DNA of 64,000 bases from NCBI RefSeq assembly GCF_000169435.1, contig NZ_AAYB01000002.1:186001-250000 (forward strand), in the 5' to 3' direction. The notes below the pieces were generated by a model. The model was not told the origin of the DNA, ran no database searches, and saw only the letters and a program-made list of their open reading frames with translations. The translations under genes and the position numbers were made by a program. Numbering within the stretch: the stretch's first letter is position 1; the number at the start of each line of letters is the position of its first letter. Source of the DNA: Roseobacter sp. CCS2 (GTDB lineage: Bacteria > Pseudomonadota > Alphaproteobacteria > Rhodobacterales > Rhodobacteraceae). Shown one piece after another: positions 38,198 through 48,594 of the stretch.

Positions 38198-38698
38198 ATG
38201 TTGCGTTATGATTTTGAAATGTACCCGGTCGGCAATGCGCACTGCGCAACCGGGATGGGTATTGATAAAGGGATGACCAGCCAAGGCCACGCCCGTTCGA
38301 ATACAGTTGTCGCTTTTTTTCGCGACCCTAAAACCACAAATGTGGTGACATCCGCCCCGCCGATTGTACGACTGTTTCTTGAAGAAGCCGGGTTCGAGCT
38401 TTCTGATGCAGAGCAGTGGGACGCAGAAAATGTATCATCAGAATCAGATGATCATTTGCGACGTGCCCTCGCCATTCAATTGACCGCTGCGCTTTCAAAC
38501 CGTGCTTTGAAAAAGGCGCTTGCGCGCGCCGCGGACGAAAGCGAATTTGATGTCGCGGCGTTTATCGCTGCTGTTGTGTCAAAGCAATCGCCGCGGGATG
38601 GTTTGGAAGATGCAGCACCGCAATGTACCGTCACTCCAAGACGCCCTAGCCAACTGCGCGCACAGCGCCGGGCCAACCCAAGCGTGCGGCCGCGCTAG
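38198..38698 (+). CDS. Hypothetical protein
   Basis: A 166-residue protein that I do not recognise. The first half looks globular ([19 protein letters not shown], then [21 protein letters not shown]), followed by acidic and helical segments and a basic, Arg/Pro-rich tail. I chose the ATG at 38198; a GTG at 38111 in frame would add 29 mainly hydrophobic residues. It lies between the LacI gene and the urease operon, and its stop overlaps that of ureG through a shared CTAG. A TTGACA at 38101 could be a -35 box. Confidence 0.55.
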   Translation: MLRYDFEMYPVGNAHCATGMGIDKGMTSQGHARSNTVVAFFRDPKTTNVVTSAPPIVRLFLEEAGFELSDAEQWDAENVSSESDDHLRRALAIQLTAALSNRALKKALARAADESEFDVAAFIAAVVSKQSPRDGLEDAAPQCTVTPRRPSQLRAQRRANPSVRPR

Positions 38699-39345
38699 CG
38701 CCCGACGCTTTTTGCAAGGTCGTTTTCTGTGGCCGCCAGCCCACCCATTTCGATGACAAATTGAACAACGTCATCCACCCCTTTGCCGTGCTTGAGTGCG
38801 CAAAATGCAAAGGGGCGGTTGCCGCGCATCTGTGTGCTATCGCGCTTCATCACATCCAAAGAAGCACCAACATATGGTGCCAGATCGGTCTTGTTTATCA
38901 CAAGTAGGTCTGATCGGGTGATGGCCGGTCCGCCTTTGCGGGGGATTTCTTCGCCTGCGGCCACGTCGATGACATAGATCGTGATATCAGCCAACTCAGG
39001 GCTGAACGTCGCTGACAGGTTGTCGCCGCCGCTTTCGATCAGCACCAGATCAAGATCATCATGCCGCCTTTGCATTTCCGCAACTGCGGCAAGGTTGATC
39101 GACGCATCCTCGCGGATTGCTGTGTGCGGGCAGCCCCCGGTTTCGACCCCGATCACCCGGTCCTGTGGCAAGATTTGCATCCGCATAAGGGCCTCGGCGT
39201 CCTCTTGCGTGTAGATGTCATTGGTGATCACCCCGACAGAGTATTGTGGGTGCAGTGCCTTGGCGATGGCGGCTGTCAGCGTTGTTTTGCCCGCGCCAAC
39301 GGGACCACCGATCCCAATACGCAAGGGGCCATTCATCGCGGTCAT
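38695..39345 (-). CDS. ureG: Urease accessory GTPase UreG
   Basis: UreG is the GTPase that, with UreD, UreF and UreE, delivers nickel to the urease active site. The 216-residue protein has a P-loop ([11 protein letters not shown]), the nickel-binding CPH motif ([11 protein letters not shown]), a switch-type ESGGDN and NKTD for guanine specificity. It is the last gene of the operon and overlaps ureF by ATGA. Confidence 0.96.
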   Translation of the reverse strand: MTAMNGPLRIGIGGPVGAGKTTLTAAIAKALHPQYSVGVITNDIYTQEDAEALMRMQILPQDRVIGVETGGCPHTAIREDASINLAAVAEMQRRHDDLDLVLIESGGDNLSATFSPELADITIYVIDVAAGEEIPRKGGPAITRSDLLVINKTDLAPYVGASLDVMKRDSTQMRGNRPFAFCALKHGKGVDDVVQFVIEMGGLAATENDLAKSVGR

Positions 39346-39989
39346 GTGCGGAATATCCTTGGTTGAAGTGTTTCGTGGTGCATCGCAGCGATATCAACCA
39401 TGAAAGCGGTGCTTTGCAGGTCATCCAGCTTGGTGCCGGTCGTTGCCTTTGCTGTTTCGTCGCAAAGTATTGTCAGTGAGGCAAGGATGTTTTGCCCTTC
39501 GGTTTGGCCCAGTGCCATTAACCGCATGGCCGCGCTGATCAGGTTGCTGCTTATGGCTTGTAGATACATCGCAGCAGTCAGTGATACGTCGATATTCTGC
39601 CGCGCAGCTGCCTGACCGACGGCGACAGGATAGACGTAACCGTGGCCAGTGCCGCCCCAAATTGCGGCGGTGGTCTTGCAGAAGGCCGCACCTTGCAGGG
39701 TTTGTTCAAGTTGCCGCTCTGCCGATGCGGCGAAAGCAAGTGCGGTGTCATTGACGATGTCCAGCGATGCATTGTCAGCGCAGGCGTGGGCCGCGCGCAA
39801 CAAGATACAATCGTTGCGTCCGCTGCCATGGATGATGATATCCGTTAGCCAGTCTTTAAGGTCCTGACCTGATGTGATCGCGTCAGACTGGATGGCAGCC
39901 TCCAACCCATGTGAATAGGCGAAAGCGCCGACTGGAAAGGCAGGCGACAACCATTGCGCCAGCGTCAGGATATCGCGATCAGTGCTCAT
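39342..39989 (-). CDS. ureF: Urease accessory protein UreF
   Basis: UreF acts as the scaffold of the UreD-UreF-UreG activation complex. The 215-residue all-helical protein begins [23 protein letters not shown], the most conserved UreF segment, and includes [20 protein letters not shown] chose the ATG at 39989, giving an 11-bp overlap with ureE; the track to 40034 reads into ureE antisense-free overlap and lacks similarity. Confidence 0.93.
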   Translation of the reverse strand: MSTDRDILTLAQWLSPAFPVGAFAYSHGLEAAIQSDAITSGQDLKDWLTDIIIHGSGRNDCILLRAAHACADNASLDIVNDTALAFAASAERQLEQTLQGAAFCKTTAAIWGGTGHGYVYPVAVGQAAARQNIDVSLTAAMYLQAISSNLISAAMRLMALGQTEGQNILASLTILCDETAKATTGTKLDDLQSTAFMVDIAAMHHETLQPRIFRT

Positions 39990-40452
39990 GTGCGGTCGCA
40001 ACATGCTCGTGGCTATGGGTGCGGCCATGACCATAAGCGCCGCCTTCGGGGGTGAAAGGGGCCGTGATCGGGGTCACAGTCGCGCCGAGGTGTTCCAGCA
40101 TATGCCCAATCACGGAATCCGCCTGAATCAGCAGATGGTCGGCGTTGATCTGGCAAGGCGTGTGCCGGTTGCCGACATGCCATGCGAGCCGGACAAGATC
40201 GTGTCCTGTCACCTTATACAGGTTCTCTTCTGCCGCTTTCACTTCAACCAAACTGCCATCGCTGAGTTCAAGAGCGTCCCCATGATCAAGTGACGTCGTA
40301 TGCGCCAGATCAACAAGGAATGGTTTGCCCCCAGCGGTTTCCAACCGTTTGCGCCGCAAAAACCGCGCCGCATAGTCCAGTGCGCAAACCTCGGCGGGCC
40401 CCGACCAGTCTCCGGCTTTGCGTACGATTTGTGCGATAGGAAGTGATGACAT
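39979..40452 (-). CDS. ureE: Urease accessory nickel chaperone UreE
   Basis: UreE binds nickel and passes it on to UreG. The 157-residue protein has the N-terminal peptide-binding domain and the metal-binding GNRHTPCQ and DHLLIQADSVIGHMLEHLGA segments. Its C-terminal tail is His-rich ([16 protein letters not shown]), suited to nickel storage. The gene begins 8 bp after ureC and overlaps ureF. Confidence 0.94.
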   Translation of the reverse strand: MSSLPIAQIVRKAGDWSGPAEVCALDYAARFLRRKRLETAGGKPFLVDLAHTTSLDHGDALELSDGSLVEVKAAEENLYKVTGHDLVRLAWHVGNRHTPCQINADHLLIQADSVIGHMLEHLGATVTPITAPFTPEGGAYGHGRTHSHEHVATAHEH

Positions 40453-40460
40453 TTCGGACC

Positions 40461-42170
40461 TCAGAACATGAAATAGCGTTGCGCCATCGGCAGGACCTCG
40501 GCGGGTTCGCAGGTCAGCAACACGCCATCGGCGCGCACCTCGTAGGTTTCGGGGTGCACTTCGATTTCGGGCAAGGCGGCGTTCATGACCATGTCCGCTT
40601 TGCTGATCTTACGGGTGTTTTTGATGGCGATCGTTTGTTTGGCCAACCCCAATTCATCACGCAAACCTGCCGATTGGGCCGCACCGGACACAAAGCTGAC
40701 CGAGGAATTTGTCAGTGACCCGCCGTAGGCCCCGAACATAGGCCGAGTATAAACAGGCTGTGGCGTCGGAATGGATGCATTAGGGTCACCCATTTGCGCC
40801 ACGACAATCGAACCACCCATCAAAACCATCTCAGGTTTCACGCCAAAGAATGCCGGACTCCAAAGCACCAGATCGGCGCGTTTGCCAACGCTGATATCAC
40901 CCAGAACATGGCTAACACCCTGGGCGATGGCGGGGTTGATCGTGTATTTGGCGATGTAGCGACGGACGCGCATGTTGTCGTTCTCACCCGTCTCTATGTC
41001 CAGACGCCCGCGTTGTTTTTTCATCTTATCGGCTGTTTGCCACGTGCGGATGATCACCTCACCCACGCGCCCCATCGCCTGACTGTCCGACGCGATGATC
41101 GAAAACGCGCCCATGTCGTGCAGGATGTCTTCTGCTGCAATCGTCTCGCGGCGGATGCGGCTTTCGGCAAAGGCGATGTCTTCGGGGATAGATTTATCAA
41201 GGTGATGACAGACCATCAGCATATCCAGATGCTCTTCGAGTGTGTTCACCGTGAAAGGCCGCGTTGGGTTGGTTGAGGACGGCAGGACGTTCGCGTCGCC
41301 GCAGATTTTAATGATGTCCGGGGCGTGCCCGCCGCCTGCACCTTCGGTGTGGAAAGCGTGGATGGTACGGCCTTTCATGGCGCTGACCGTGTGTTCGACA
41401 AAACCGGATTCATTGAGCGTATCGGTGTGGATCATCACCTGCACGTCCATGTCGTCGGCGACGGATAGGCAGCAATCAATTGCGCCGGGTGTGGTACCCC
41501 AATCCTCGTGCAGTTTCAGCGCACAGGCCCCGCCTTTGACCATTTCGACCAAAGCGTCTGGCTGGCTGGCATTGCCTTTGCCGGACAACCCAATGTTCAT
41601 CGGGATGCCGTCGAAAGACTGCAACATCCGCCCGATATGCCAGGGTCCTGGCGTGCATGTCGTGGCAAGCGTGCCATGCGCAGGCCCGGTGCCGCCGCCA
41701 AAACAAGTGGTCACACCCGAATGCAGCGAATCTTCCATCTGCTGGGGGCAGATAAAGTGGATGTGGCTGTCCATGCCCCCCGCCGTCAGGATGCGGCCTT
41801 CGCCTGCAATCACCTCGGTCCCCGGACCGACGATGATATCCACACCGGATTGGGTGTCAGGATTGCCCGCTTTGCCGATGGCGTGGATCAGCCCATCTTT
41901 CAGCGCGACATCGGCTTTATAGATGCCTGCATGATCCACGATCAGCGCGTTGGTGATAATGGTATCGACGGCCCCGCCGGCGCGGGTGACCTGGGATTGG
42001 CCCATACCATCGCGGATCACTTTTCCGCCGCCAAACTTCACCTCTTCGCCATAGGTGGTGAGATCACGTTCGACCTCGATGATCAGATCGGTGTCAGCCA
42101 AGCGCAGTTTGTCGCCGGTTGTGGGGCCATACATCGCCGCGTAATGGGCGCGGGAAATCTCGCGGGGCAT
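40461..42170 (-). CDS. ureC: Urease subunit alpha
   Basis: UreC is the catalytic subunit that hydrolyses urea to ammonia and carbamate. The 569-residue protein has the nickel ligands in [10 protein letters not shown], the carbamylated lysine in ALKLHEDWG, and the catalytic flap histidine in [13 protein letters not shown]. All key residues I could check are intact, so the enzyme should be active. The ATG at 42170 directly follows the ureB stop. Confidence 0.97.
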   Translation of the reverse strand: MPREISRAHYAAMYGPTTGDKLRLADTDLIIEVERDLTTYGEEVKFGGGKVIRDGMGQSQVTRAGGAVDTIITNALIVDHAGIYKADVALKDGLIHAIGKAGNPDTQSGVDIIVGPGTEVIAGEGRILTAGGMDSHIHFICPQQMEDSLHSGVTTCFGGGTGPAHGTLATTCTPGPWHIGRMLQSFDGIPMNIGLSGKGNASQPDALVEMVKGGACALKLHEDWGTTPGAIDCCLSVADDMDVQVMIHTDTLNESGFVEHTVSAMKGRTIHAFHTEGAGGGHAPDIIKICGDANVLPSSTNPTRPFTVNTLEEHLDMLMVCHHLDKSIPEDIAFAESRIRRETIAAEDILHDMGAFSIIASDSQAMGRVGEVIIRTWQTADKMKKQRGRLDIETGENDNMRVRRYIAKYTINPAIAQGVSHVLGDISVGKRADLVLWSPAFFGVKPEMVLMGGSIVVAQMGDPNASIPTPQPVYTRPMFGAYGGSLTNSSVSFVSGAAQSAGLRDELGLAKQTIAIKNTRKISKADMVMNAALPEIEVHPETYEVRADGVLLTCEPAEVLPMAQRYFMF

Positions 42171-42476
42171 CTATAGGTCTCCCATGATTTGTTGGTTGAA
42201 GCCGAAGATGCGGCGCGCGCCACCGATGGGGATCAGCTGCACCTCGCGGCGTTGGCCCGGTTCGAACCGGACGGCGGTGCCCGATGCGATATCAAGGCGC
42301 ATGCCGCGCGCAGTATCACGGTCGAAATCCAGCGCGGGATTGGTTTCGGCGAAATGGTAATGGCTGCCAACTTGGATGGGGCGGTCGCCGGTGTTGGCGA
42401 CCATCAGGGTGATGGCTTCGGCGTCTGCGTTCAGCGTCAGATTGCCGTCAGCAGGAAAGACTTCTCCGGGGATCAT
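42171..42476 (-). CDS. ureB: Urease subunit beta
   Basis: The 101-residue UreB subunit is standard in length and sequence ([38 protein letters not shown]). UreA and UreB are separate here, as in most bacteria, and not fused as in Helicobacter. It lies 11 bp after ureA and directly before ureC. Confidence 0.96.
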   Translation of the reverse strand: MIPGEVFPADGNLTLNADAEAITLMVANTGDRPIQVGSHYHFAETNPALDFDRDTARGMRLDIASGTAVRFEPGQRREVQLIPIGGARRIFGFNQQIMGDL

Positions 42477-42487
42477 GGTTTTGCCTC

Positions 42488-42790
42488 TTATCTGATGGGG
42501 TTGTGAACGGTGACGAGTTTGGTGCCATCAGGGAAAGTGGCCTCGACCTGCACCTCAACGATCATCTCAGCGATGCCATCCATACATTGATCGCGGGTGA
42601 TGATTTGACCGCCAGCCTCCATCATATCGGCGACGGACCGGCCATCGCGGGCACCTTCGACAACGGCGTCGGTTATCAGGGCAATCGCCTCTGGATGGTT
42701 GAGCTTGACGCCACGGGCCAGCCGCTTGCGCGCCACCTCGGCGGCCATCGCGACCAGTAGTTTGTCTTTTTCGCGCGGGGTGAGTTGCAT
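42488..42790 (-). CDS. ureA: Urease subunit gamma
   Basis: The 100-residue gamma subunit has the conserved N terminus [20 protein letters not shown], followed by [10 protein letters not shown] and the C-terminal [20 protein letters not shown]. It starts 3 bp after the ureD stop. Confidence 0.97.
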   Translation of the reverse strand: MQLTPREKDKLLVAMAAEVARKRLARGVKLNHPEAIALITDAVVEGARDGRSVADMMEAGGQIITRDQCMDGIAEMIVEVQVEATFPDGTKLVTVHNPIR

Positions 42791-42793
42791 GGG

Positions 42794-43636
42794 TCAAAGC
42801 CTCCATGAAATGGGCAGGGAATTGTTTGTCAGATGATCAAGGATCGGGATCAGGGTGCGGCGCAGTTCGAAACCGTCCGCTGCAAGGTGGCGCATGACAA
42901 GGACATCTTCCGCAATCAGGCTGGCCCCTGCGGTAGAGGGCAGCATTTTGCGCAATGTGCCCAGTTGGGACGCTGCATCAGGGGCAATAAACACCAAACT
43001 GGCCATTGCCCCGGCACCATTCGCGGTTGCGGCGCGTGCCATGTGGGCTGCGGCATCGCCGGTGATATCCATGCCATCAAGATACAAAGGCTTGCTGTCC
43101 CGCATGACCCTGATGCGATCGCGAAATTGGATATGGTGCAGGTTTTCGGACATCGCGGCGCGTCCAAATGCAATGGGCTCCACCATCAAAAGTTGCGCGC
43201 CAATAGCTACGTCAATCGAAAGCCTGCGGCGCAAGGCGCAACGATCAAAAAGGATCAATTCCTGCGGCAGCCAGTTTAACCGCGCACCGGTTTCAACGGT
43301 TAAATGCGTCGTCACACGGCTAACCTCACCGATCTGGGCGCGATAGGCACGTTCGGCCGCCTGAGTTGTCAGCGTCAGCCGCGTATCGGTTTTGGCGGTA
43401 ACGTCCAATGTGAATGCATCACCCCCGGTAATTCCGCCAGCGGTGTTCACAATAATCCCTTCAAGGGCAGGTCCGTAGCTTTGTGGAAAGACCAGTTTTG
43501 TTGATCCAGCCTGACGCAGGTGCATGATCTGTGTGCGTCCTTTCTGGCGGCAGGCAACAGTTAACACACCCTCGCCAATAGCACGGGGCTGCGCGGGGCG
43601 CGCTTTGGCAAAGCTTTTATGGCGTGGCAGGTCGAT
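42794..43636 (-). CDS. ureD: Urease accessory protein UreD
   Basis: UreD (UreH) binds apo-urease and recruits UreF-UreG for nickel loading. The first standard start codon is the GTG at 43567, which gives 257 residues and a shortened N terminus. The conserved UreD lead-in (QPRAIGEG, before VLTVACRQKGRTQI) is encoded upstream of it. The frame is open to a TGA near 43660. Within that interval the only candidate with a good ribosome-binding site is an ATC at 43636, six bases after GGAG, which gives a normal 280 residues. I annotate from there and flag the start. Further motifs are VNTAGGITGGD, TTQAAERAYR and WLPQELILFDRC. It is the first gene of the ure operon. Confidence 0.9.
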   Translation of the reverse strand: MDLPRHKSFAKARPAQPRAIGEGVLTVACRQKGRTQIMHLRQAGSTKLVFPQSYGPALEGIIVNTAGGITGGDAFTLDVTAKTDTRLTLTTQAAERAYRAQIGEVSRVTTHLTVETGARLNWLPQELILFDRCALRRRLSIDVAIGAQLLMVEPIAFGRAAMSENLHHIQFRDRIRVMRDSKPLYLDGMDITGDAAAHMARAATANGAGAMASLVFIAPDAASQLGTLRKMLPSTAGASLIAEDVLVMRHLAADGFELRRTLIPILDHLTNNSLPISWRL

Positions 43637-43791
43637 CTTAAGCTCCGAGACTTTAAAGAGTGCTCAGAGATTGCGCATATTTTGCGATTGAAAGGCAGTG
43701 TTTCCAATCTGCTGGGCGCATAAGTCCCTAAGTTGCGGAAATATTAGGCAGCGCACGCACATCTTGCCGCAAATATCGTCGGTTGCCAAAA

Positions 43792-43817
43792 GTAAGGTGG
43801 ATCATGATCCACCTTAC
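43792..43817. repeat. 26-bp perfect palindrome, REP-like copy 2
   Basis: The arm GTAAGGTGGATCA is followed at once by its exact complement. It begins 6 bp beyond the stop of pckA on the leftward strand. The outer nine bases equal those of copy 1 while the inner bases differ on both sides. It probably serves as a transcript 3'-end hairpin for pckA. Confidence 0.8.
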
Positions 43818-43823
43818 CCAAAC

Positions 43824-45422
43824 TCACCCGATCGCGGCTGCTTTCACATCGTCATCAATGAAAGGCACGTATTTTTCAAAGTTGTCACTGAACATCATCA
43901 CCAGCTTTTCGGCCTGCGCATCATAGCCAGCCTTGTCAGCCCAAGTGTCGCGTGGATTTAGCAAACCATCGTCAACACCATCCACCGAAACCGGCACTTC
44001 GAAACCAAAATGCACATCCTTGCGGAACGTGCTTTCGATCAAAGTGCCGTCCAATGCCGCCGATAGCAGCGCACGCGTCGCCTTGATCGGCATCCGTGAC
44101 CCTGTGCCATAGGCACCACCGGTCCAACCGGTGTTCACCAACCAGCAGGTCGCGCCATGGCTGGCGATTTTGCTGCGCAGCAGATTGCCATAAACCTCTG
44201 GCCGCCGCGGCATGAAGGGTGCACCAAAGCATGTGCTGAATGTCGGTTCTGGTTCGGTCACGCCGCGTTCTGTGCCAGCGACCTTGGACGTAAAGCCAGA
44301 CAGGAAGTGATACATCGCCTGCGCCGGTGTCAGCCGCGCGATAGGGGGCAGCACGCCGAATGCATCACAGGTCAGCATGATAATATTCTTGGGATGCCCA
44401 CCCAATGCGTTTTCAGATGCATTGGAGATGTAGTTGAGCGGGTAGGCGCAGCGCATGTTCGCAGTCAGGCTGTCGTCTTCGAAATCCAACTCAAACGTGT
44501 CGGGGTCAAACACCATATTCTCGATCACCGTGTGCGGCATGGAACAGGTCGCGTAAATTTCGGGTTCTGCTTCGGGGTCCAGACCGATGGTCTTGGCGTA
44601 ACAACCCCCTTCAAAGTTGAAGGTGCCGCGGTCTGACCAGCCGTGTTCATCATCCCCGATCAGCACACGGGTTGGATCAGCAGAGAGCGTTGTTTTACCC
44701 GTGCCGGACAGCCCAAAGAAAACCGCCGTATCAACCGGGTTGCCCGGCGCATGGTTGGCCGAACAGTGCATCGGCATGATGCCTTTTTCAGGCAGCAGGT
44801 AGTTCAGCAAGGTAAAGACGGATTTCTTGTTTTCGCCAGCGTATTCGGTACCGCCGATCAGGATCAGCTTCTTTTCAAAGTTCATCGCGATCACGGTTTC
44901 AGACCGGCAGCCATGTTTGGCGGGATCCGCTTTGAACGTGGGGCAGTTGATGACGGTAAAGTCTGGCGCAAATGTCTTAAGCTCTGACGCCTCTGGGCGC
45001 CGCAGCATATGACGGATAAACAGGCCGTGCCATGTCAGTTCTGTTACCACACGCACGTCCAATCGGTGTGCGGGGTCGGCACCACCAAACAGGTCTTGAA
45101 CGTTGTAAGTGCCGCCTTTCATGTGCTCCAGCATATCGGCGTAGAGCACATCAAAATGCGCGGGGTCCATCGGCGGGTTGTTTTCCCACCAGATCGTATC
45201 GGCGACATTATCGGTTTTGACGACAAATTTGTCTTTTGGTGACCGGCCTGTGTGCTTGCCGGTTGAGACCAGGAATGTGCCACCTTTACCGGTGACACCT
45301 TCGCCAGCAGCGACGGCGGCATCGTGCAGTTCTTGCTCAGAGCGGTTGTAGTAGATGTAACCCAGCCCTGTGATGCCTTGATCTTCAAGTTTCATCGACG
45401 GGTTGACCGTGCCGTGGTCCAT
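43824..45422 (-). CDS. pckA: Phosphoenolpyruvate carboxykinase (ATP)
   Basis: PckA converts oxaloacetate and ATP to phosphoenolpyruvate and CO2, the entry step of gluconeogenesis. The 532-residue protein has the kinase P-loop [11 protein letters not shown], the PEPCK-specific block [22 protein letters not shown], and RSPKDKFVV near the N terminus. Length and motifs are those of the bacterial ATP-dependent class. Two tandem operator-like sites lie about 90-125 bp upstream, and a palindromic hairpin follows the stop. Confidence 0.97.
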   Translation of the reverse strand: MDHGTVNPSMKLEDQGITGLGYIYYNRSEQELHDAAVAAGEGVTGKGGTFLVSTGKHTGRSPKDKFVVKTDNVADTIWWENNPPMDPAHFDVLYADMLEHMKGGTYNVQDLFGGADPAHRLDVRVVTELTWHGLFIRHMLRRPEASELKTFAPDFTVINCPTFKADPAKHGCRSETVIAMNFEKKLILIGGTEYAGENKKSVFTLLNYLLPEKGIMPMHCSANHAPGNPVDTAVFFGLSGTGKTTLSADPTRVLIGDDEHGWSDRGTFNFEGGCYAKTIGLDPEAEPEIYATCSMPHTVIENMVFDPDTFELDFEDDSLTANMRCAYPLNYISNASENALGGHPKNIIMLTCDAFGVLPPIARLTPAQAMYHFLSGFTSKVAGTERGVTEPEPTFSTCFGAPFMPRRPEVYGNLLRSKIASHGATCWLVNTGWTGGAYGTGSRMPIKATRALLSAALDGTLIESTFRKDVHFGFEVPVSVDGVDDGLLNPRDTWADKAGYDAQAEKLVMMFSDNFEKYVPFIDDDVKAAAIG

Positions 45423-45512
45423 GGGTTCGCTCCTTTATGATATGACCAAAATGGTCAGCGATGTCCCCTCCATAGCACCAAGTTTTCAAGCGCCGATACC
45501 CTAGTTTCACAT

Positions 45513-45546
45513 CGTTAGCGCAACCATTCTGATGTTAGCGCAACCA
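45513..45546. promoter_or_regulatory. Two tandem LacI-type operator sites upstream of pckA
   Basis: GTTAGCGCAACCA occurs twice as a direct repeat (45514-45526 and 45534-45546), 20 bp apart, or about two helical turns. With the preceding base, the second copy matches the palindrome TGTTAGCGCTAACA at 12 of 14 positions and the first at 11. From memory, that palindrome is the site of CceR, the LacI-family PckR-like regulator of gluconeogenic genes in Rhodobacter. The rest of the 302-bp gap to chvI (45423-45724) holds no gene; an AGGAGGAG-like purine stretch near 45570 precedes no start codon. Confidence 0.6.
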
Positions 45547-45724
45547 AAGGTCGCTCGGCGGAAAACAGGAGGAGCGGCAGAGGGAATTTTGGTAAAAGTA
45601 ACCCAAATAAGGCAAATGTGTGGCATTGATTGAGTTAACTGTTGATTCGGCTATGTAAAACAGTGAAAAGTCTGAGGCAGCGCATGAAACGCGCGCCGCG
45701 CATATCTAATGAAGGGTTTCCACT

Positions 45725-46426
45725 ATGTCACGAATTGCACTTGTAGATGATGACAGGAACATCCTCACGTCTGTGTCCATGACCCTTGAGGCCGAAGGCT
45801 TTGAGGTTGAAACATATAATGACGGTCTTTCGGCGCTTGAGGCTTTCAACAAGCGCATGCCCGACATGGCTGTTCTGGACATCAAAATGCCACGGATGGA
45901 CGGGATGGATTTGTTGCAAAGGCTGCGCCAGAAGACATCCATGCCGGTTATTTTTCTGACATCCAAGGATGATGAAATCGACGAAGTCCTTGGTCTGCGC
46001 ATGGGCGCTGACGATTACGTAAAAAAGCCATTTTCGCAGCGTTTACTTGTGGAACGAATCCGCGCGTTGTTGCGCAGGCAAGATGCGATCGCGGGCGAAG
46101 AGATTGAGGAAACCGAGGACACCAAGGTTATGGTCCGCGGTGAGTTGGTGATGGATCCACTCCGTCACGCGGTGAAATGGAAAGGGAAAGACGTATCCCT
46201 GACGGTAACGGAATTTTTGTTGTTGCAGGCGTTGGCCCAGCGACCCGGCTTTGTCAAAAGCCGCGATCAGCTGATGGATGTCGCCTATGATGACCAAGTC
46301 TATGTGGACGATCGTACGATCGACAGCCACATCAAACGCCTGCGCAAAAAGATGCGTAACACGGACAATGAGTTCTCTGCGATCGAGACCCTTTATGGCA
46401 TCGGATATCGCTACAACGAAGAGTAA
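45725..46426 (+). CDS. chvI: Response regulator ChvI
   Basis: ChvI is the OmpR-type response regulator of the ChvG-ChvI system, which controls envelope and acid responses and carbon metabolism in alphaproteobacteria. The 233-residue protein has a receiver domain with the phosphorylated Asp at D52 ([11 protein letters not shown]), the conserved Lys in YVKKPF, and a winged-helix DNA-binding domain from about 130 ([29 protein letters not shown]). The kinase gene follows 3 bp later. Confidence 0.95.
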   Translation: MSRIALVDDDRNILTSVSMTLEAEGFEVETYNDGLSALEAFNKRMPDMAVLDIKMPRMDGMDLLQRLRQKTSMPVIFLTSKDDEIDEVLGLRMGADDYVKKPFSQRLLVERIRALLRRQDAIAGEEIEETEDTKVMVRGELVMDPLRHAVKWKGKDVSLTVTEFLLLQALAQRPGFVKSRDQLMDVAYDDQVYVDDRTIDSHIKRLRKKMRNTDNEFSAIETLYGIGYRYNEE

Positions 46427-46429
46427 GTC

Positions 46430-48166
46430 ATGACGGCAGCGCCGAAAATTGACGTACGCGACCTGAAGTCCGTGCGCGCCGCTGCGCGCACGCCCGATCT
46501 TGTGTTGGGTGATGATTGGGTTGATCCCGATCTTGTCACCGAAGATATCGAAGTGGATGAGATCCCCGGTGGTCGTCTGTTTGCGCTGCGGCGTTCGCCG
46601 ATTGCGCGTAAGATTATCACCTTCAACTTAATCGCATTGATCCTGCTGATCTCCGGTGTGCTTTACCTCAGCCCCTCGCGTGACAGTCTGGCGTTTCAGC
46701 GCGCCAACGGCCTGATCAACGAAGCGCAGCTGATTGCGGATGTGTTTGAAGGGCAGTTGCCATCTATCGCACCTGTCAATTTGGTTACAGCGGACGGCAT
46801 CAATCCGACAGCCACGCTGGAGGGTCTGAACCTGCGCGGTGGTGTTGAGGTGTCTGTTTTTGCCCCCGATACGACCTTGGTCGCGCGTGCAACCGGTAGT
46901 TTGAACACAGACCAAATCGCAGAGCTTGAGGCGCAGGCTGGTGGCACCTTCGTTTTGGATTTTTTGGTCTCACTGTGGGACGGCATGGTGAGTTTGGGAT
47001 CGTTTGCTGAAGAGCCAATTGATCAGGAACAATCCATTATTCAGCTTTCACAGGAAAATGTCCGACTGGCAATTGAAAACGGGACGCAACTGGAGGCTTC
47101 GGAAATTGACGGCGCTACCAGTTTCATTGTGACCACGCCGATCATGCGTAATGATGTGGCAGTGGGCGTGATTGCCGTTACGACAGCCGCGGGTGAGGTC
47201 GATAGCCTTGTGCGCCGTGAACGCGAACAGTTCCTGCGACTTTTCTTCGTGGGTGTGTTGGTTAGTATCGGTTTGAGCCTTGTTCTGGCGTCCACCATCG
47301 CCAATCCATTGGCGCAATTGGCGACCGCTGCGGAGGCAAGCCAAGAAAAGAACGCACGCAAGATGTCTCCGGGTCGGGTGCGTATCCCTGATTTGAGCGG
47401 ACGCCCCGATGAAATTGGGCGTTTGTCGGCTGCTTTGCGTAGCATGGTGTCCGCGCTTTACGAACGCATCGAGGGTAATGAACAATTTGCGGCAGATGTT
47501 GCGCATGAAATCAAAAATCCGCTGGCGTCCTTGCGATCGGCGGTTGGTACAATGCGTGTGGCGACCCGTGATGATCAGCGCGAACGCCTGCTTGAGGTCA
47601 TTGAACATGATGTGAAGCGGCTCGACCGCTTGGTCAGTGACATCTCGAACGCGTCGCGTCTGGACAGTGAACTGGTCAAGGAAGAAGAGGAAACCTTTGA
47701 CCTGATCAACATGCTTGGCAACATCACAGAGTTTTTGGGCAAGGATGCCAAATTGCGCGGCGTTGATTTTGTGGCTGATCTGCCCGAGGGTGAGATTATG
47801 GTGCAAGGTCTGGAAGGGCGCCTGGCACAGGTCTTTGTTAATCTGATCACCAATGGGATTTCATTCTGTGACAAGGGTGATGCTATCCGCGTCTGGGCCC
47901 GCACCCGTCAGAACCGCGTCTTGATTGTGGTCGAAGATACGGGCCCGGGTATTCCTGACGATGCACTGACCAAGATTTTCCAGCGCTTCTATTCCGAACG
48001 GCCCGAGGGTCAGTTTGGCAATAACTCTGGGTTGGGTCTGGCGATTTCAAAGCAGATTGTAGAGGCGCATGCCGGTGCGATCTGGGCGGAAAATATTCGC
48101 CCAACCGATGCGGATCCAACGTCTGAACCCCTGGGCGCGCGCTTTGTTGTTGGTCTGCCGATCTAA
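46430..48166 (+). CDS. chvG: Sensor histidine kinase ChvG
   Basis: ChvG is the membrane kinase partner of ChvI. The 578-residue protein has a cytoplasmic N terminus of about 60 residues, a first membrane helix (about 65-83), a periplasmic sensing domain, a second helix (about 265-290) and a HAMP region. The H box has its phosphorylated histidine at H359 (FAADVAHEIKNPLASLR), and the ATPase has N and G boxes (NLITNGISFC, DTGPGIP). In rhizobia the periplasmic inhibitor ExoR controls it; no exoR is seen here. The hprK gene begins 2 bp after the stop. Confidence 0.94.
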   Translation: MTAAPKIDVRDLKSVRAAARTPDLVLGDDWVDPDLVTEDIEVDEIPGGRLFALRRSPIARKIITFNLIALILLISGVLYLSPSRDSLAFQRANGLINEAQLIADVFEGQLPSIAPVNLVTADGINPTATLEGLNLRGGVEVSVFAPDTTLVARATGSLNTDQIAELEAQAGGTFVLDFLVSLWDGMVSLGSFAEEPIDQEQSIIQLSQENVRLAIENGTQLEASEIDGATSFIVTTPIMRNDVAVGVIAVTTAAGEVDSLVRREREQFLRLFFVGVLVSIGLSLVLASTIANPLAQLATAAEASQEKNARKMSPGRVRIPDLSGRPDEIGRLSAALRSMVSALYERIEGNEQFAADVAHEIKNPLASLRSAVGTMRVATRDDQRERLLEVIEHDVKRLDRLVSDISNASRLDSELVKEEEETFDLINMLGNITEFLGKDAKLRGVDFVADLPEGEIMVQGLEGRLAQVFVNLITNGISFCDKGDAIRVWARTRQNRVLIVVEDTGPGIPDDALTKIFQRFYSERPEGQFGNNSGLGLAISKQIVEAHAGAIWAENIRPTDADPTSEPLGARFVVGLPI

Positions 48167-48168
48167 CG

Positions 48169-48594
48169 ATGCCTGCACCCGACACCCTACATGCATCTTG
48201 TGTGGCTTGGGAGGGTCGGGCTGTTGTTATCATGGGGGCAGCTGGCGCTGGTAAATCTGCGCTGGCGTTGACCCTGATGGCGCTGGGGTGCACCCTGGTT
48301 GCGGATGACCGTGTGCAATTGTCAGTCCAAGACGGTGCGGTCATGGCTGCAACCCACCCCAATATCCAAGGTCTTATTGAAGCGCGCGGCGTCGGCATCC
48401 TGAATGCAACCACGCAACCGACGGCCCGCGTCGCGTTGGTGGTCGATCTGGATCGCGTCGCAGTAGAACGATTGCCACAGCCGGGTATCTTCACGTATTT
48501 GGGATACGATCTGCCCTTGATCTGCCGGATTGATGCACCACACTTTGCACCTGCGATATTGCAGATTCTCAAGTCTGGTTGGAGCGATAGATGA
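48169..48594 (+). CDS. hprK: HPr kinase/phosphorylase, short alphaproteobacterial form
   Basis: HprK phosphorylates HPr on Ser46. At 141 residues it is the catalytic domain only, without the N-terminal domain of Gram-positive HprK, which is normal in alphaproteobacteria. The Walker A motif GAAGAGKS (residues 23-30) and the signature [16 protein letters not shown] are intact. It sits between chvG and rapZ with ATGA coupling to rapZ. The target Ser46 is present in the HPr encoded 1.3 kb downstream. Confidence 0.93.
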   Translation: MPAPDTLHASCVAWEGRAVVIMGAAGAGKSALALTLMALGCTLVADDRVQLSVQDGAVMAATHPNIQGLIEARGVGILNATTQPTARVALVVDLDRVAVERLPQPGIFTYLGYDLPLICRIDAPHFAPAILQILKSGWSDR

